Assembly (NCBI GenBank): GCA_964441265.1
Contig: CAYYKJ010000003.1
Span: 1-64,000 of the forward strand
Reading direction: 5' to 3'
DNA from: JAFGDH01 sp964441265
Lineage (GTDB): Archaea; Aenigmatarchaeota; Aenigmatarchaeia; QMZP01; QMZT01
DNA length: 64,000 nt
In this document: in pieces, positions 10,701 to 18,737 of the stretch
Layout: each line of letters opens with the position of its first letter
Numbering within the stretch: position 1 is the first letter of the stretch
Notes under the pieces: generated by a model
Told to the model about the DNA's origin: nothing
Database searches by the model: none
What the model saw: only the letters and a program-made list of their open reading frames with translations
Program-made: the position numbers and the translations under genes

Positions 10701-13602
10701 CGTTCCTGTTGAGGCTGCCGTTCTCCCCGGGACGAGTGAAATTTATGGTTATCAGACCCTTCACAGTTACTGTGTGGTTCGTCGAATTCGAGGGGTTGTA
10801 ATAGGGGTCCCCCGAGACCCCCGCCTTCCAGGTCTGGTTGCCGACCGAATAGCTCCCGTCAGGATCGAAATCGTACCTGCAGAATCCCGAGGAGTTGGTG
10901 GTGTTCTGGTACCCGGAATCCCATGCGCTCCCGTCAGTCGTCACCCAGAACTCGCAGGTAACGCCCTCCCCGGCAGGAGACCCCGTGCTCGTGTCGTTCA
11001 CCCTCACCACAAGAGCGGAGGTTCCTGTGCCTGACCTGTTCACCTCGGAGTTGTTTCCCTGGACGTATATCACGGAGGAATTGTGCTTCAGCGCCACCGG
11101 ACCCGAGTAGTTGGAGGTGTTTTCGCTGCTGTGGTATGGATAAAAAGACGTATTGAAATCCTGATATTCGAATTTGTAATGGCTGGATCCCACCCAGGAT
11201 TTGTCGGAACTGAGGTTGAACCAGAGGATTCCCGAGCCGGTGAGGTTGCCCGTATCTATCACCCCCCACTCACCCGAAAGGTTCTTTCTCATCCATAAAG
11301 TAACGTTGACGAAATCCCCGTCCGTATCCGTCACGTCAACGGAAAAGTTGAAATACGAGCCCCAGATGTCCTCCTGCGGGGTTACATTCGCATTGCTCAG
11401 GGAGGGTATCAGGTTGGTGGATCCGCCCGCCTCGTAATTAACCTGGCCGTCGGAATAGGGCTGCTTCCACTTGAAGAAGTCAACCACGCTGTCCGTGTCC
11501 GTATCCTCTTTGCAGACATAGAAGGTGTCCGAATTGCAGACAACAGCGCTGTAGGAAGGGGAGGACGTGTCGCAGCTTCCTGTTGCCGAGGAAGGGGTGA
11601 TGTCGCATTCCACCGAATTCCAGGTGACATTGAGGAATTCAGCTCCCCTGATGTCCGGATAGTCCACGGAAACATTGGCTATGATGTTGGTGAACTGCAC
11701 GGTCGTGTGATTATGGACGCTGACGGGCTTCCTGAGGTTGAAATCGTCAGTCGTGTTGGTATAATAAATGTCCGATTCGGTCAGCGTGAGAGGGACGTCG
11801 GTGCTCATTGTGTTGTCCCAGAGGAGGGCATAGAAGGGAACGCCGGAAGATGCATAGAACACGAAATTATCGGAGGTGATGTCGCAGACCCTCTGGCCGT
11901 TCATGTCCGTGGTGGAGAAGGAAGAGCCGTTGAAATCGCATTCCGTGGCGCTTCCGTTTATCCTTATGTAATTTATGTCTATGTCGTCAGCGGGAGCTTC
12001 GGAGAAGGTCACGTTCTTCGAGTAGTTCCCCACGGACTCGTTGACCCTTACGTTGTCGGTCCTGGACCAGGCGGACACGTACTGATAACCAATACTGTAG
12101 TCGAGGTAATAGCTGTAGCTCACATTGAGGCCGGACAGGTTCAGCTTTCCCGGCCAGTCGGAATGGAAAACGAAGGGGATATCGCACTTCCCGTCCGAGC
12201 CGGGGGTGCACGAGCTCAGGAAATAATCGATCTCCGAGACGAAGCCGGACGCGTTAACCGATGTCCTGAGCTTTCCCGGGTATTCCCAGTCATAGTCCCC
12301 GTCACCTCCCACGTCCAGGGAGACGTTGGTGGGGAAGTAATCGAAATTGAAAGCATATACGTGACCGTCGCCGGCCGCCACCTCGTTGCCGCTGTCTGCG
12401 GTCATATTGCCTATGGCCACGGTCTGAACGTAGGTGTCCGTGACGAAATCCCATATCGGGCTGCCGTCATGGGAGAGGGTATAGACCTTCGGCTCGTTCG
12501 AACCGGCTATGACCTCGTTGCCCGAGCTGTCCGAGACCGCCTCCCCTATGGTGACGCTGTTTATCTGGTCCTCTGCGGTGTAATTCCAGACCTCGAAGGC
12601 ACCTGAATCGTTGACGTTGAAAAGACGAATCACGTTTCCCTGGTCTCCGGTGACTGTCTCATCGTCAGGATCCGACGTCATGTTCCCGGTCGAAACTGCA
12701 TTTACGGTGTTTCCCAGGCCTTCACTGAAAACCATTCCCCCGGTGCAATTGAGAACATAAAGAGTGGTCCCGGCACCCACGGCTATCTCCTTTCCGGAAT
12801 CGGAGGTTAGCTCTCCGGAAGACACGCTAAAAACCGATCCCGATGTCGTGTAGTTCCACACAAGACCCCCCGTTCCGTTTATGACGTATACCCTGTTGTC
12901 GCCCGAACCGGCTATGACCTCATTCTTTCCGTCCCCGTCGATGTCGTCTATAATGACGGAATTCACCCTGTCGAGCGTGGAGTAATTCCAAACCTCTTCC
13001 ATGTAGCCCGAGTCGCTGACCTTCAGCAGGTGAACCTTTTTGTTCTCGTGGCCGAATGCTATCTCATTCCCGTCATCCGCGGTCACGTTACCGATTGCAG
13101 TGGAAAAGGTGCCGTAATACATGTTGGAGAGGTTGAAGGTGGATATGACCGATCCGTCGTTGCCTTTCATGAGGAAGAGGGTCGGGCTCTCGAATGTGGA
13201 GGTGGTTCCCCTGCCGGCCATTATCTCGTTCCCCGGGTGGGATGTCAGGTTACCTATCGAAATTCCCCTCATCCCGGCGAGCGTTATGGTCCTCTTGTAA
13301 ATGGTGGTTATCTTCCCTTTGACATTCAGGCTCGTGTTCACCGCGGAGGAGTTCTTGGGAACGGAGACCCAGAAGGTGAAGTTTCCCGGTTCGGCGTAAT
13401 CGAACTCCTTGTCTGTGGATGATCCGTAATTGCTGCCGTTGAACTCGTGGGTTTCGAAATTGAAAAAGGGGGAATCGATGTCCAGGGTGTGGGTCGTCTG
13501 GGTCAGGGCGGAAATGATCTCGGGGGCGAATCCAAGGCAGAGCACGAGCAGGGATACAGCTAGAATTGCAAAAATCCCGGCACCCCGGTTTCCCCCGTAC
13601 AT
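4774..13602 (-). CDS. Giant membrane protein: glycoprotein-like exodomain fused to HerA/FtsK-like ATPase
   Basis: 2942 residues in one uninterrupted frame. The N-terminus has a hydrophobic signal or anchor (residues ~10-32). Residues ~100-430 hold repeated units with GNEIxxG and DGDGKNE motifs, typical of FG-GAP/PQQ-like beta-propellers. A very long series of Ig-like and CARDB-like domains with many N-x-S/T sequons follows, then a cysteine motif CGNGICESGE...NCPEDC near 2314-2338. A membrane helix lies at ~2550-2573. The cytoplasmic C-terminus is a P-loop ATPase with Walker A GATGAGKS near 2630-2637 and Walker B MIIVFDEVH near 2755-2763, as in the HerA/FtsK/VirB4 group (DUF87-like). The coiled-coil gene follows in the same operon. 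The layout suggests ATP-driven work coupled to the cell surface, but the function is unknown. Confidence 0.88.
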   Translation of the reverse strand: MYGGNRGAGIFAILAVSLLVLCLGFAPEIISALTQTTHTLDIDSPFFNFETHEFNGSNYGSSTDKEFDYAEPGNFTFWVSVPKNSSAVNTSLNVKGKITTIYKRTITLAGMRGISIGNLTSHPGNEIMAGRGTTSTFESPTLFLMKGNDGSVISTFNLSNMYYGTFSTAIGNVTADDGNEIAFGHENKKVHLLKVSDSGYMEEVWNYSTLDRVNSVIIDDIDGDGKNEVIAGSGDNRVYVINGTGGLVWNYTTSGSVFSVSSGELTSDSGKEIAVGAGTTLYVLNCTGGMVFSEGLGNTVNAVSTGNMTSDPDDETVTGDQGNVIRLFNVNDSGAFEVWNYTAEDQINSVTIGEAVSDSSGNEVIAGSNEPKVYTLSHDGSPIWDFVTDTYVQTVAIGNMTADSGNEVAAGDGHVYAFNFDYFPTNVSLDVGGDGDYDWEYPGKLRTSVNASGFVSEIDYFLSSCTPGSDGKCDIPFVFHSDWPGKLNLSGLNVSYSYYLDYSIGYQYVSAWSRTDNVRVNESVGNYSKNVTFSEAPADDIDINYIRINGSATECDFNGSSFSTTDMNGQRVCDITSDNFVFYASSGVPFYALLWDNTMSTDVPLTLTESDIYYTNTTDDFNLRKPVSVHNHTTVQFTNIIANVSVDYPDIRGAEFLNVTWNSVECDITPSSATGSCDTSSPSYSAVVCNSDTFYVCKEDTDTDSVVDFFKWKQPYSDGQVNYEAGGSTNLIPSLSNANVTPQEDIWGSYFNFSVDVTDTDGDFVNVTLWMRKNLSGEWGVIDTGNLTGSGILWFNLSSDKSWVGSSHYKFEYQDFNTSFYPYHSSENTSNYSGPVALKHNSSVIYVQGNNSEVNRSGTGTSALVVRVNDTSTGSPAGEGVTCEFWVTTDGSAWDSGYQNTTNSSGFCRYDFDPDGSYSVGNQTWKAGVSGDPYYNPSNSTNHTVTVKGLITINFTRPGENGSLNRNASNLLVAGMYDPYGQRVEVAGYNCSFWYNGSNVGNSSTQADGTCNYTWDPSCSPSLGSGRVNVSLWGDASDLYYIADSNDHKGVVMKDTLVTTITNPLSQFSIFKGDSLNLNSSVNDTCGRCSETDYNVTWYRKWKRALRIDVNETSGLQRTREPFVINGSALEAEMINLSDWRIDHTMVLIDGQEIPHEVKAWTDGNRTEINESLNYLNQFSELVFLLDSDPLQSQSVWVYYNTSSGSDYNLSYIPNGGFEGNSTSGWNCTSTSCPGEFCICRSESEGSETEGNFSLHLGAEAKMAGNLVWASLEFGTPVRSEYVKVRYKLVGEYDTGSSVNLTIGNVTLDLNTTKDTWSEAVYNNVSFYNSTSVKFSVHDFGDGGNFYDACHIYVDYICISNSSGDCVTHDSGADYSRSISSQTLIEEGKNVTWDIPLYEDTGVRTILANSTGIYHEAGIGNVTVHVRGWSNLTDIGMSSAYCWYSDGYLCMQNGTVDTYCSVDDLNTSEGIYGYNVSYYAGGTYAGSALTNESGVSSLEVNLGDQVGERTIICNATDDVFYNITGNSLNFSVNVTGGNTTGSIILSPSSEQATGITKESNHSFDISVLVLNTGDGAMYSPEFNISLPAGMHMGGLYCPPISPGDNCSLTRTVNVTNVSSAGNHSINITVKWSNADSTQDEETNQTLVTVEENPVLRILESYMNHTIPRGYIQEIGNFTLESFGNTNLSNITMTETGGEYQNLSNWLVYSNSSIESLSKGSLYTVHVNISVPYNASEGIYITNVTANATGSRCSPADRCWDSMLLNISVILPDWQANPGNASKTLGTTSDNGTIGAITVRNNREQNSTFTASLSGNGTSYMELSRSSFNITAQNSTQLLVYHNSTDGQYSYGKWFGNLTINNTDSQFPDAIFIPVYLDVVNLSVDILSPNQSSPAGPVNASDTLNITANATNNGVVINDSQVMGWGVLVGGQNCTVTNSTFDNSSETWNISCTLPEIPGNPVNNTLKVYGTYQGIEVYDEETGTVVYDDITPPNFSAVFAPNARKGTNPYVLVRVNITDNTGVNDSWISVTRPGGTDSVNNYTISGNEYTFNYSNPDVVGDYDITVYANDSKNQVGNTTGWFDVYIPIEFSGEFQSPDGDNQSLNLTFYREGTDIVMHSLTTNASNGSYNLTAHRRNYDILAEFGEHTAMFRSVNVTQTAINQHGVSDPGNLTSPIRFDVISNSSNPLISNINLPLREENVLMAFMVEAPYLSFSGNSTLSVDYSEAISVNPVSKGDLELFVCGNWSYSQHICDDNEFDSFSGNYVNNQSSERFDFNVTSFSAFAIGIPGQLVQDNPPGGTTTSTGPGGITASEPECGNGICESGENEINCPEDCLEEDAFDIVTGIGEIRMHPGDNATYPFYIINNLEEDIEATVLLEGLGKYIRLGDNIMDIPGGENRSTTVYVLVPKDTEAGTYMGSVRVSAANETKTVPVRLVITYPGRKVFTVDLSIVTRTLEPGQDLIFNIEMHNLGTYEEMNMSMEYIVREIRTKEIIAIDNETLILEDIVTLTRNMELGYDVAPSQYMLEVVATFGDKSVKDSESFTVAVSFWDTPIGGVVPYAVVIILLIIVGYFARDRYKKWRKSKVRYIFPLDYRKLPQESMETFWMGKIAETDNRSLFDPRDLTTHILVAGATGAGKSVAASVIVEEALENKIPVIVFDPTAQWTGFVKACEDDFVLNRYSEFGMDPKQKKSYKGMIYEIEDPHVDIDIQKYMNPGEITVFVMNKLKAGEYDISVKDIIDDVFSVKWEESTSLKMIIVFDEVHRLLEKYGGKGGYVALERACREFRKWGIGVIMCSQVLTDFKEAISGNVLTDIQLNTKAMEDINRVKDKYGPEYAQRISRQGIGVGMFQNPKYNEGKPYFVQFRPTYHNPHKISNEEMNIYKEFARRLSVIEEKINAMKKSKKDTGDIELDLKLAKDKLKQGRFRMAKIYITSLEKLLKI

Positions 13603-13691
13603 ATGTTAATAATTATATGACAGCAAATAAAAAACTCTTTTACCTGTTTAGCTGTTAATAGTTATTAGGAAGAAGGGGCATAAAATTTATT

Positions 13692-16600
13692 ATGAAGCGG
13701 TGTGTTGGGCTATTCGTATTTATATTCCTCTTCAGCGCAATCGTGCCTTCGGCCCTTTCCGCGCCGGTTTCGTACATAACCGAGAGATCGGAGGCCGAAT
13801 ACTTCCCGAACGGGACGCTTAGGGGGAACGCCTCGGATTACGGGTACGTGGAGGTCTATGTAGGAAACACCCGGGACGTCCTCCAGCAGGTGGAGATGAT
13901 TTTGTCATCCACAGATCATACGAACATACTCTCGAACACGGGGAGGAAAAACGTCGCCGCCTCCCCCGGAACGGCCCAGAGGACCAGAATCTACTTAAAC
14001 ACAACGGATAACGAAAGGGCGATAGAATATGAAATCAATGACAGCAGCGTCATATCCCGCATAGCGCTGAGATCCAGCATAAGGAATCTGGACGGGGGTA
14101 GTGATCTTCATGCCAATGACACGAACAGCATGGAGTTCACCATATATGCCAATTCCACCAGGCAGATGAGCGACGTGGACATAATACTACAGCTTGCCCT
14201 GAATACCTACGAGACCAATGACGCAATGGAAATATATGGTGAAAGCGCGACCTCTGGAACCACGAACCTCATGGACACGGATTCAGATACCATGCCGGAC
14301 CGGCTGGAATGGAATCTGGATATGGGTCCCGGAGTGGAATATGAACTGACCTTCTACGGGAACGTAACGCCCGATGAGAATTTCGACTGGAACTTCATGT
14401 ATCTGGACTTCGACGGCCTCAACGGACTGCGGGCCTCCCATGTCCACGACACCACCATGACCGGGATGAGCTTCAGCGACAGGTTCAGCAGGGGGCCGGT
14501 AAGGCAGGGAGTTGAAATAATAAACAGCACCACATGGGCGACAAGGGGCTCCCTGGAGAACACGGCCAGCGGCCTGGATTACATAGTCCACGGGTGGGAT
14601 CTTTACGAACTTGGAGACCCGAATCCCGTCCTCTCATCGAGCGCGGATCAGACCATAGCGCCGGGGGAAAATATAAAGACTGAATGGTATGACACGGGCA
14701 GCACGGAGCTCGACGCCTATTTCTCGACGGCATTCAAATGGGAGGTCGTCTGGGGTGGGTCGATATACATGCAGTACTCGGACTCGAGAGTGGATTTCCT
14801 CCCCTTTTATGCCATAGATCTGTGGGGAGACAAGACCATAACGATGGAATCTAATTCCGAGGGATCGGGCAGTGTGCTCCGGGTTTCCGACACAGCGAGG
14901 CACATAGGGCACTCCAGCCTCCCCGCGAAGACGGTGAACCTGACCTCGTCCATACCTTACCTTTCTTCCGACGGAACAACCTCCAGCTGGGACGTGAGCA
15001 ACGTAACCGTGACTTATGTCAACGGCTCAGGAAACTACGACATAACATCCGGTTCTCAGATGGAGACCAGAAACTCTGACGGGAGCACTGAAGGGTATGT
15101 GAAGGTGAGCGCCGATATGTTCACTGTGCTTGGTCACGGCCTTGAACAGAACGAAGACGTTGTGGTATCTTACGATCTCAGGAGGGAATCCGAATACAAC
15201 ACGAGAACATACGATTTCGACACGGGTTTCACCCTTACGACCGAATCCGGTACCCCGGTCACCAGAACGGTGAGCGGAAATTTCACCGTCCCCGGAATCG
15301 GAGTCCCGCCGGCCCAGCCCACCCCGGGGGGAGAGCCAGCAGGCCCGGGTGTCGTATACGAGGAGTATTACGCGGATATAGTAAAGGAATCGTCCTCTGT
15401 CAAGTTCATCGCTGACGATTATGTGGACGTAAACGTCACCAGTGTGGTTATGGATTCCGGGACCAAAGGAATCAAGGACGTGAAAATGGCGGTCTACATA
15501 CCGGAAGGCGGGGATTTGGAAGAGTCCGAGTTCCGGCTTCACATCTATCAAAAATCGGAAAATTCCTGGACCGAACTCGTCAGGAATGAGGACTTCACCC
15601 TGAAATACGGGGGTCTCAGAAGCATAGGAGAAATTAAATACAGGGAATACCTGGTGGAAAAGAAAGAGGAGGGGCTTTACAGGGAGGGGTTCCTCCTGAA
15701 AGACGGGGACAGGATAAAGGCCGATTACAAAGCGACCATACCACACGGGGTAAACTACATACTCACCAGGACATTCGGGTACAACTACTACAAGGACAGC
15801 ATAATGTTCGAGGACTCCTACACCCCGGTGAGGAGGGAGATAAATATAGTGGGCATGAAAGTCTCTGAAACCGAATGGAAGCCGAGCATGGTCGTTTCCG
15901 GGGAGCCCGTTAAATGGACCAAGGAATTTTCCGTTTACAACCCCAACAACGTCTCCGTCAGCGAGGTCATGTTCACGGAGCTTTTCCCCGACACCATGAC
16001 GGCAGATATCGTGGAATATCGCGATTCGGAGGTCGACAGGAGCACTCTCCAGTTGAGAATGGAAAATATGACTTACGTCAAATGGGTAGCAAAAGCGGAC
16101 GGCCTGTCCACAGAAAGATACTCGCTGGAAATAACCACCCCACCGGTCATCAAGACCAACGAAACCATCAGCGTGATCGAAACCGGCGAGGCGCTTGTCG
16201 TCTTCCGGGTTAATACCTCGCTGAAGAATTTCGCACTCGAAGACTATCAAAACGTCTCGTTTTTCATACCCCTCAACGGGTCGAAAATGCTGAGCATATC
16301 CAACGGCCTGGAGCAAAGGGAAGAAGATGAAGGTATATACGTCACCATACCATCCATCCCCAGCGGGGAATCGGCGAATTTTTCCTACACCTACAGGGAA
16401 ACCCCTCCGGTCATGGTCACTTCCATGAATGCGCTGGGATACAGCTGCCATGACTCGGCGAACATAACCATCTACGTGATACCCTCAGAGGATTTCCACA
16501 ACTCATACCTCGAATTCGAGGTCATAGGCCCCTCCCCCAAGATGAAGACAAAATACGCGGACATGTTCAGGATAGGGGAGGCGGAAGAATTCGAGGAGGT

Positions 16601-16871
16601 CAGGATCCCCGTCACTCTGGACGTCTTCTCCATGCCATCCGGCAAGTATTTCACCTACTCGAAATTCAGGGAGGGCTTCGCCACTCTCCTGACAGACCGC
16701 AAGGAGTTCACGGTCAAATGCGATGATATCCAGGAGATTTCCCTGAACTGGGTAATAATACTCGCGATATGTGCGGTAATAGTCGCCTACGTCATACTCA
16801 GGATACAGAGAAAGAAGACCTACAAGGCAGAGGTGAGCGAGCTGAAGAAGAAGCTGGAAGACATCGAGTAA
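13692..16871 (+). CDS. Secreted surface protein with C-terminal membrane anchor (paralogue of the 21887-25261 gene)
   Basis: 1059 residues. A classical signal peptide (KR, hydrophobic core, ALSA) ends near residue 24. The mature part is predicted beta-rich, with several N-x-T sequons and a Pro/Gly linker near residues 535-553. The C-terminal half looks like repeated CARDB or DUF11-type domains. A membrane helix at ~1016-1038 is followed by a short basic coiled-coil tail. The N-terminal half resembles the other surface protein in the window: both have VEV/VEA...LQQV...LSSTD...TN near the start and GPVRQG later. It is transcribed divergently from the giant ATPase gene across an 89-base gap. A structural or adhesive surface role is likely; no catalytic motif is visible. 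Confidence 0.82.
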   Translation: MKRCVGLFVFIFLFSAIVPSALSAPVSYITERSEAEYFPNGTLRGNASDYGYVEVYVGNTRDVLQQVEMILSSTDHTNILSNTGRKNVAASPGTAQRTRIYLNTTDNERAIEYEINDSSVISRIALRSSIRNLDGGSDLHANDTNSMEFTIYANSTRQMSDVDIILQLALNTYETNDAMEIYGESATSGTTNLMDTDSDTMPDRLEWNLDMGPGVEYELTFYGNVTPDENFDWNFMYLDFDGLNGLRASHVHDTTMTGMSFSDRFSRGPVRQGVEIINSTTWATRGSLENTASGLDYIVHGWDLYELGDPNPVLSSSADQTIAPGENIKTEWYDTGSTELDAYFSTAFKWEVVWGGSIYMQYSDSRVDFLPFYAIDLWGDKTITMESNSEGSGSVLRVSDTARHIGHSSLPAKTVNLTSSIPYLSSDGTTSSWDVSNVTVTYVNGSGNYDITSGSQMETRNSDGSTEGYVKVSADMFTVLGHGLEQNEDVVVSYDLRRESEYNTRTYDFDTGFTLTTESGTPVTRTVSGNFTVPGIGVPPAQPTPGGEPAGPGVVYEEYYADIVKESSSVKFIADDYVDVNVTSVVMDSGTKGIKDVKMAVYIPEGGDLEESEFRLHIYQKSENSWTELVRNEDFTLKYGGLRSIGEIKYREYLVEKKEEGLYREGFLLKDGDRIKADYKATIPHGVNYILTRTFGYNYYKDSIMFEDSYTPVRREINIVGMKVSETEWKPSMVVSGEPVKWTKEFSVYNPNNVSVSEVMFTELFPDTMTADIVEYRDSEVDRSTLQLRMENMTYVKWVAKADGLSTERYSLEITTPPVIKTNETISVIETGEALVVFRVNTSLKNFALEDYQNVSFFIPLNGSKMLSISNGLEQREEDEGIYVTIPSIPSGESANFSYTYRETPPVMVTSMNALGYSCHDSANITIYVIPSEDFHNSYLEFEVIGPSPKMKTKYADMFRIGEAEEFEEVRIPVTLDVFSMPSGKYFTYSKFREGFATLLTDRKEFTVKCDDIQEISLNWVIILAICAVIVAYVILRIQRKKTYKAEVSELKKKLEDIE

Positions 16872-16877
16872 TTTTTT

Positions 16878-17813
16878 TCAGATCATATGCTTGTCCTTCA
16901 GCACGTCCTTCATGACCGACTTGGCGTCGTCGAAGAACTTCATCAGCAGGGGCTTCTCTTTGTGTGACTGATAGTTATCATGGATTCTTTCCACGAAGTT
17001 CTCCACTATGTTCACACCGGTGATACTGCTCGCCTTCACCAGCCCCGGAGTGAGGTTAACGCTGGCCACTCCCATCTTGTCCTTGCCCACACTGATGTCT
17101 ATCCTGGCCAGCTGCGTGTCAATGGACTTGGCCGCCTCTAGGGCCAGGTGTTTTATTTCGAGGTTCATCTTGTGTTTCTTGAGTTCCCCTTTGGAGAAAA
17201 CGACGTCCTTTTCTTTCGATTTCTTCCTGACGGCCGCAACCGCGTCAGGGGAGGCCACATAGACGGATACGAGCTTGTCCACCACGTCCTCGACCAGTAT
17301 CGGCTTCTTGAGGCTCCCCAGGGCATCTATGACTGACTTCGCCTCGGAGAGGGTCTTGACCACAACCCCGCTGTCCCTGCCGGGTATCCTTATTATCACC
17401 GGGAAATCTATTTCCTCCAGGATGCCGTAAGCTGCCTTTGACGATCTTGCCAGATGTATGTTTATCGTATCTATATTCCTCTTCCTGAGAACGCTCAGCA
17501 TGAAAAACCTTTCCGAGGAGAGCAGAAAGGTTATCGGCTTTATGGGCATGAAGGTCTCGGGAGGGAACAGGGAAAGCAACTGGTATGCATATGAATAGTA
17601 TTTGAAGGGTATCCTGGGATAGACCGCATCGAACTTCAGAAGGTCGGAGGTGCGGTAGGTTATCCCGAATTTCGTGTTCAGCCCCAGCCTTATCATCTCA
17701 ATGGGCGCCAGGAAGACCGAGCCGAATCTTTTCTTTGCCTCCCTGAGCAGCCTTATGTTGGTTTTGGATTTTTCCTGACCGACTATGACGAGTGACACGG
17801 AGACCAGCCTCAA
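16878..17813 (-). CDS. RimK-like ATP-grasp protein, divergent and possibly inactive
   Basis: 311 residues, with the same overall layout as the adjacent RimK-like protein (DAVYPRIPFKYYSYAYQ... matches the DYILPRID region). The ATP-grasp fold is recognisable, but the glycine-rich loop reads IPGRDSGVVV instead of KxxGGFGGEGV. The metal-binding E-x-N-x-N stretch of active members is replaced by SVNLTPG. It may therefore have lost ligase activity and act as a regulatory partner (inference). The start used is a TTG; GTG at 17798 is another option. It lies 43 bases after the active-looking copy and is third in an operon with a HerA-like ATPase. A short T-run follows its stop, in the convergent gap with the surface protein gene. 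Confidence 0.7.
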   Translation of the reverse strand: MRLVSVSLVIVGQEKSKTNIRLLREAKKRFGSVFLAPIEMIRLGLNTKFGITYRTSDLLKFDAVYPRIPFKYYSYAYQLLSLFPPETFMPIKPITFLLSSERFFMLSVLRKRNIDTINIHLARSSKAAYGILEEIDFPVIIRIPGRDSGVVVKTLSEAKSVIDALGSLKKPILVEDVVDKLVSVYVASPDAVAAVRKKSKEKDVVFSKGELKKHKMNLEIKHLALEAAKSIDTQLARIDISVGKDKMGVASVNLTPGLVKASSITGVNIVENFVERIHDNYQSHKEKPLLMKFFDDAKSVMKDVLKDKHMI

Positions 17814-17856
17814 TAACAGTCAATGACATGGTTACTTAAAAAGCTATTGTGGATCT

Positions 17857-18732
17857 TCAGGAACCGAGTTCGGACTTGATGAATTCTATAATGCGCCTGG
17901 CAACGTTTATGTTCGTGGTCTTCTCGATACCGTGGAGGCCGAAATTTATGTTCACCTCGATGGCGTTTACGCCGTCCTTCGTGGAGAGCATGTCGACGGC
18001 GCAGAGCTTTGTTTTCATCGCCTCAGCGGATTTGTGACAGATTTCCTCCATCTCGGAGGTGAGCTTGTATGAAACGGCCTTCCCCCCCAGATGGATATTC
18101 GCCTTCTTCTCTCCCTGGGCGGCGATCCTCTTGAAGGAGGCTATGATCTCGTCCCCCGCCACTATGCCCCTTATGTCCTCACCGGAGCTCTCCATGAACT
18201 TCTCTATCAGTATCTCCTGCCTGAGGCTTTTCATGGTCTTAACCACGGACTGAAAAGCCTCTTTGCTGTCTACTATCAGGACACCCTCGCCTCCGAATCC
18301 GCCCAGCATCTTTATCACCGCCGGGAGGCGGAGCTTGTCAAGCACCGAAGGTGCCGATTCCTTGGAGGAGACCAGATACGTATCCGGTATCGGAACATCA
18401 TACATGGCCAGCTGCTCTAGAGTGAGCCACTTGTTGTGGGCCAGGAGCACCGTCTCAGCCGGGTACGGCTTCTTCACTCCCATGTGGTCAAGGAAGCGCA
18501 TGACAGGATAGCCCACCCTCGACCGCTTGCTGTCAATCCTGGGAAGGATGTAATCGAACTTCTTCAGGGTGTCCTTGCCGTAAGTTGCGTCTATGCCCTC
18601 GCCGGCTGACAGGACGACGTCGACTATGGGAACCAGCCGGACCTTGAAATCCTTCTTCGCCTCTTCCACGAGCCTCTTGGTGGAATAGCCGATCTCGGTC
18701 GCCTTGGGAGCGAGCACACAAAGTTTCTTCAT
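17857..18732 (-). CDS. RimK-family ATP-grasp ligase
   Basis: 291 residues. RimK-type enzymes join an amino acid, usually glutamate, to a carboxyl group of a protein or cofactor using ATP. The order is an N-terminal pre-ATP-grasp domain (residues 1-90, ending PRID), the glycine loop GGFGGEGV near 143-150, a lysine-containing IEKFM strand, and the C-terminal metal-binding motif EVNINFG near 258. All key positions look intact. ATG at 18732 is chosen; a GTG at 18741 would overlap the HerA stop codon. It is translationally close to the HerA-like ATPase upstream and a degenerate paralogue downstream. The substrate is unknown: polyglutamylation, tetrahydromethanopterin/F420-type modification and a surface-protein target all remain possible. 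Confidence 0.8.
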   Translation of the reverse strand: MKKLCVLAPKATEIGYSTKRLVEEAKKDFKVRLVPIVDVVLSAGEGIDATYGKDTLKKFDYILPRIDSKRSRVGYPVMRFLDHMGVKKPYPAETVLLAHNKWLTLEQLAMYDVPIPDTYLVSSKESAPSVLDKLRLPAVIKMLGGFGGEGVLIVDSKEAFQSVVKTMKSLRQEILIEKFMESSGEDIRGIVAGDEIIASFKRIAAQGEKKANIHLGGKAVSYKLTSEMEEICHKSAEAMKTKLCAVDMLSTKDGVNAIEVNINFGLHGIEKTTNINVARRIIEFIKSELGS

Positions 18733-18737
18733 GAGAA

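Noticed and set aside
11707..12606. 299-residue frame antisense to the giant ATPase protein
   Set aside because: Composition is Val/Gly/Arg repeats typical of antisense of Thr/Ser/Asn-rich coding sequence; no motif or start signal.
15027..16451. 474-residue open frame antisense to the surface protein gene at 13692-16871
   Set aside because: It mirrors a GC-rich, strongly biased coding strand; the sense protein has a signal peptide, domains and anchor, while the antisense product has no recognisable motif.
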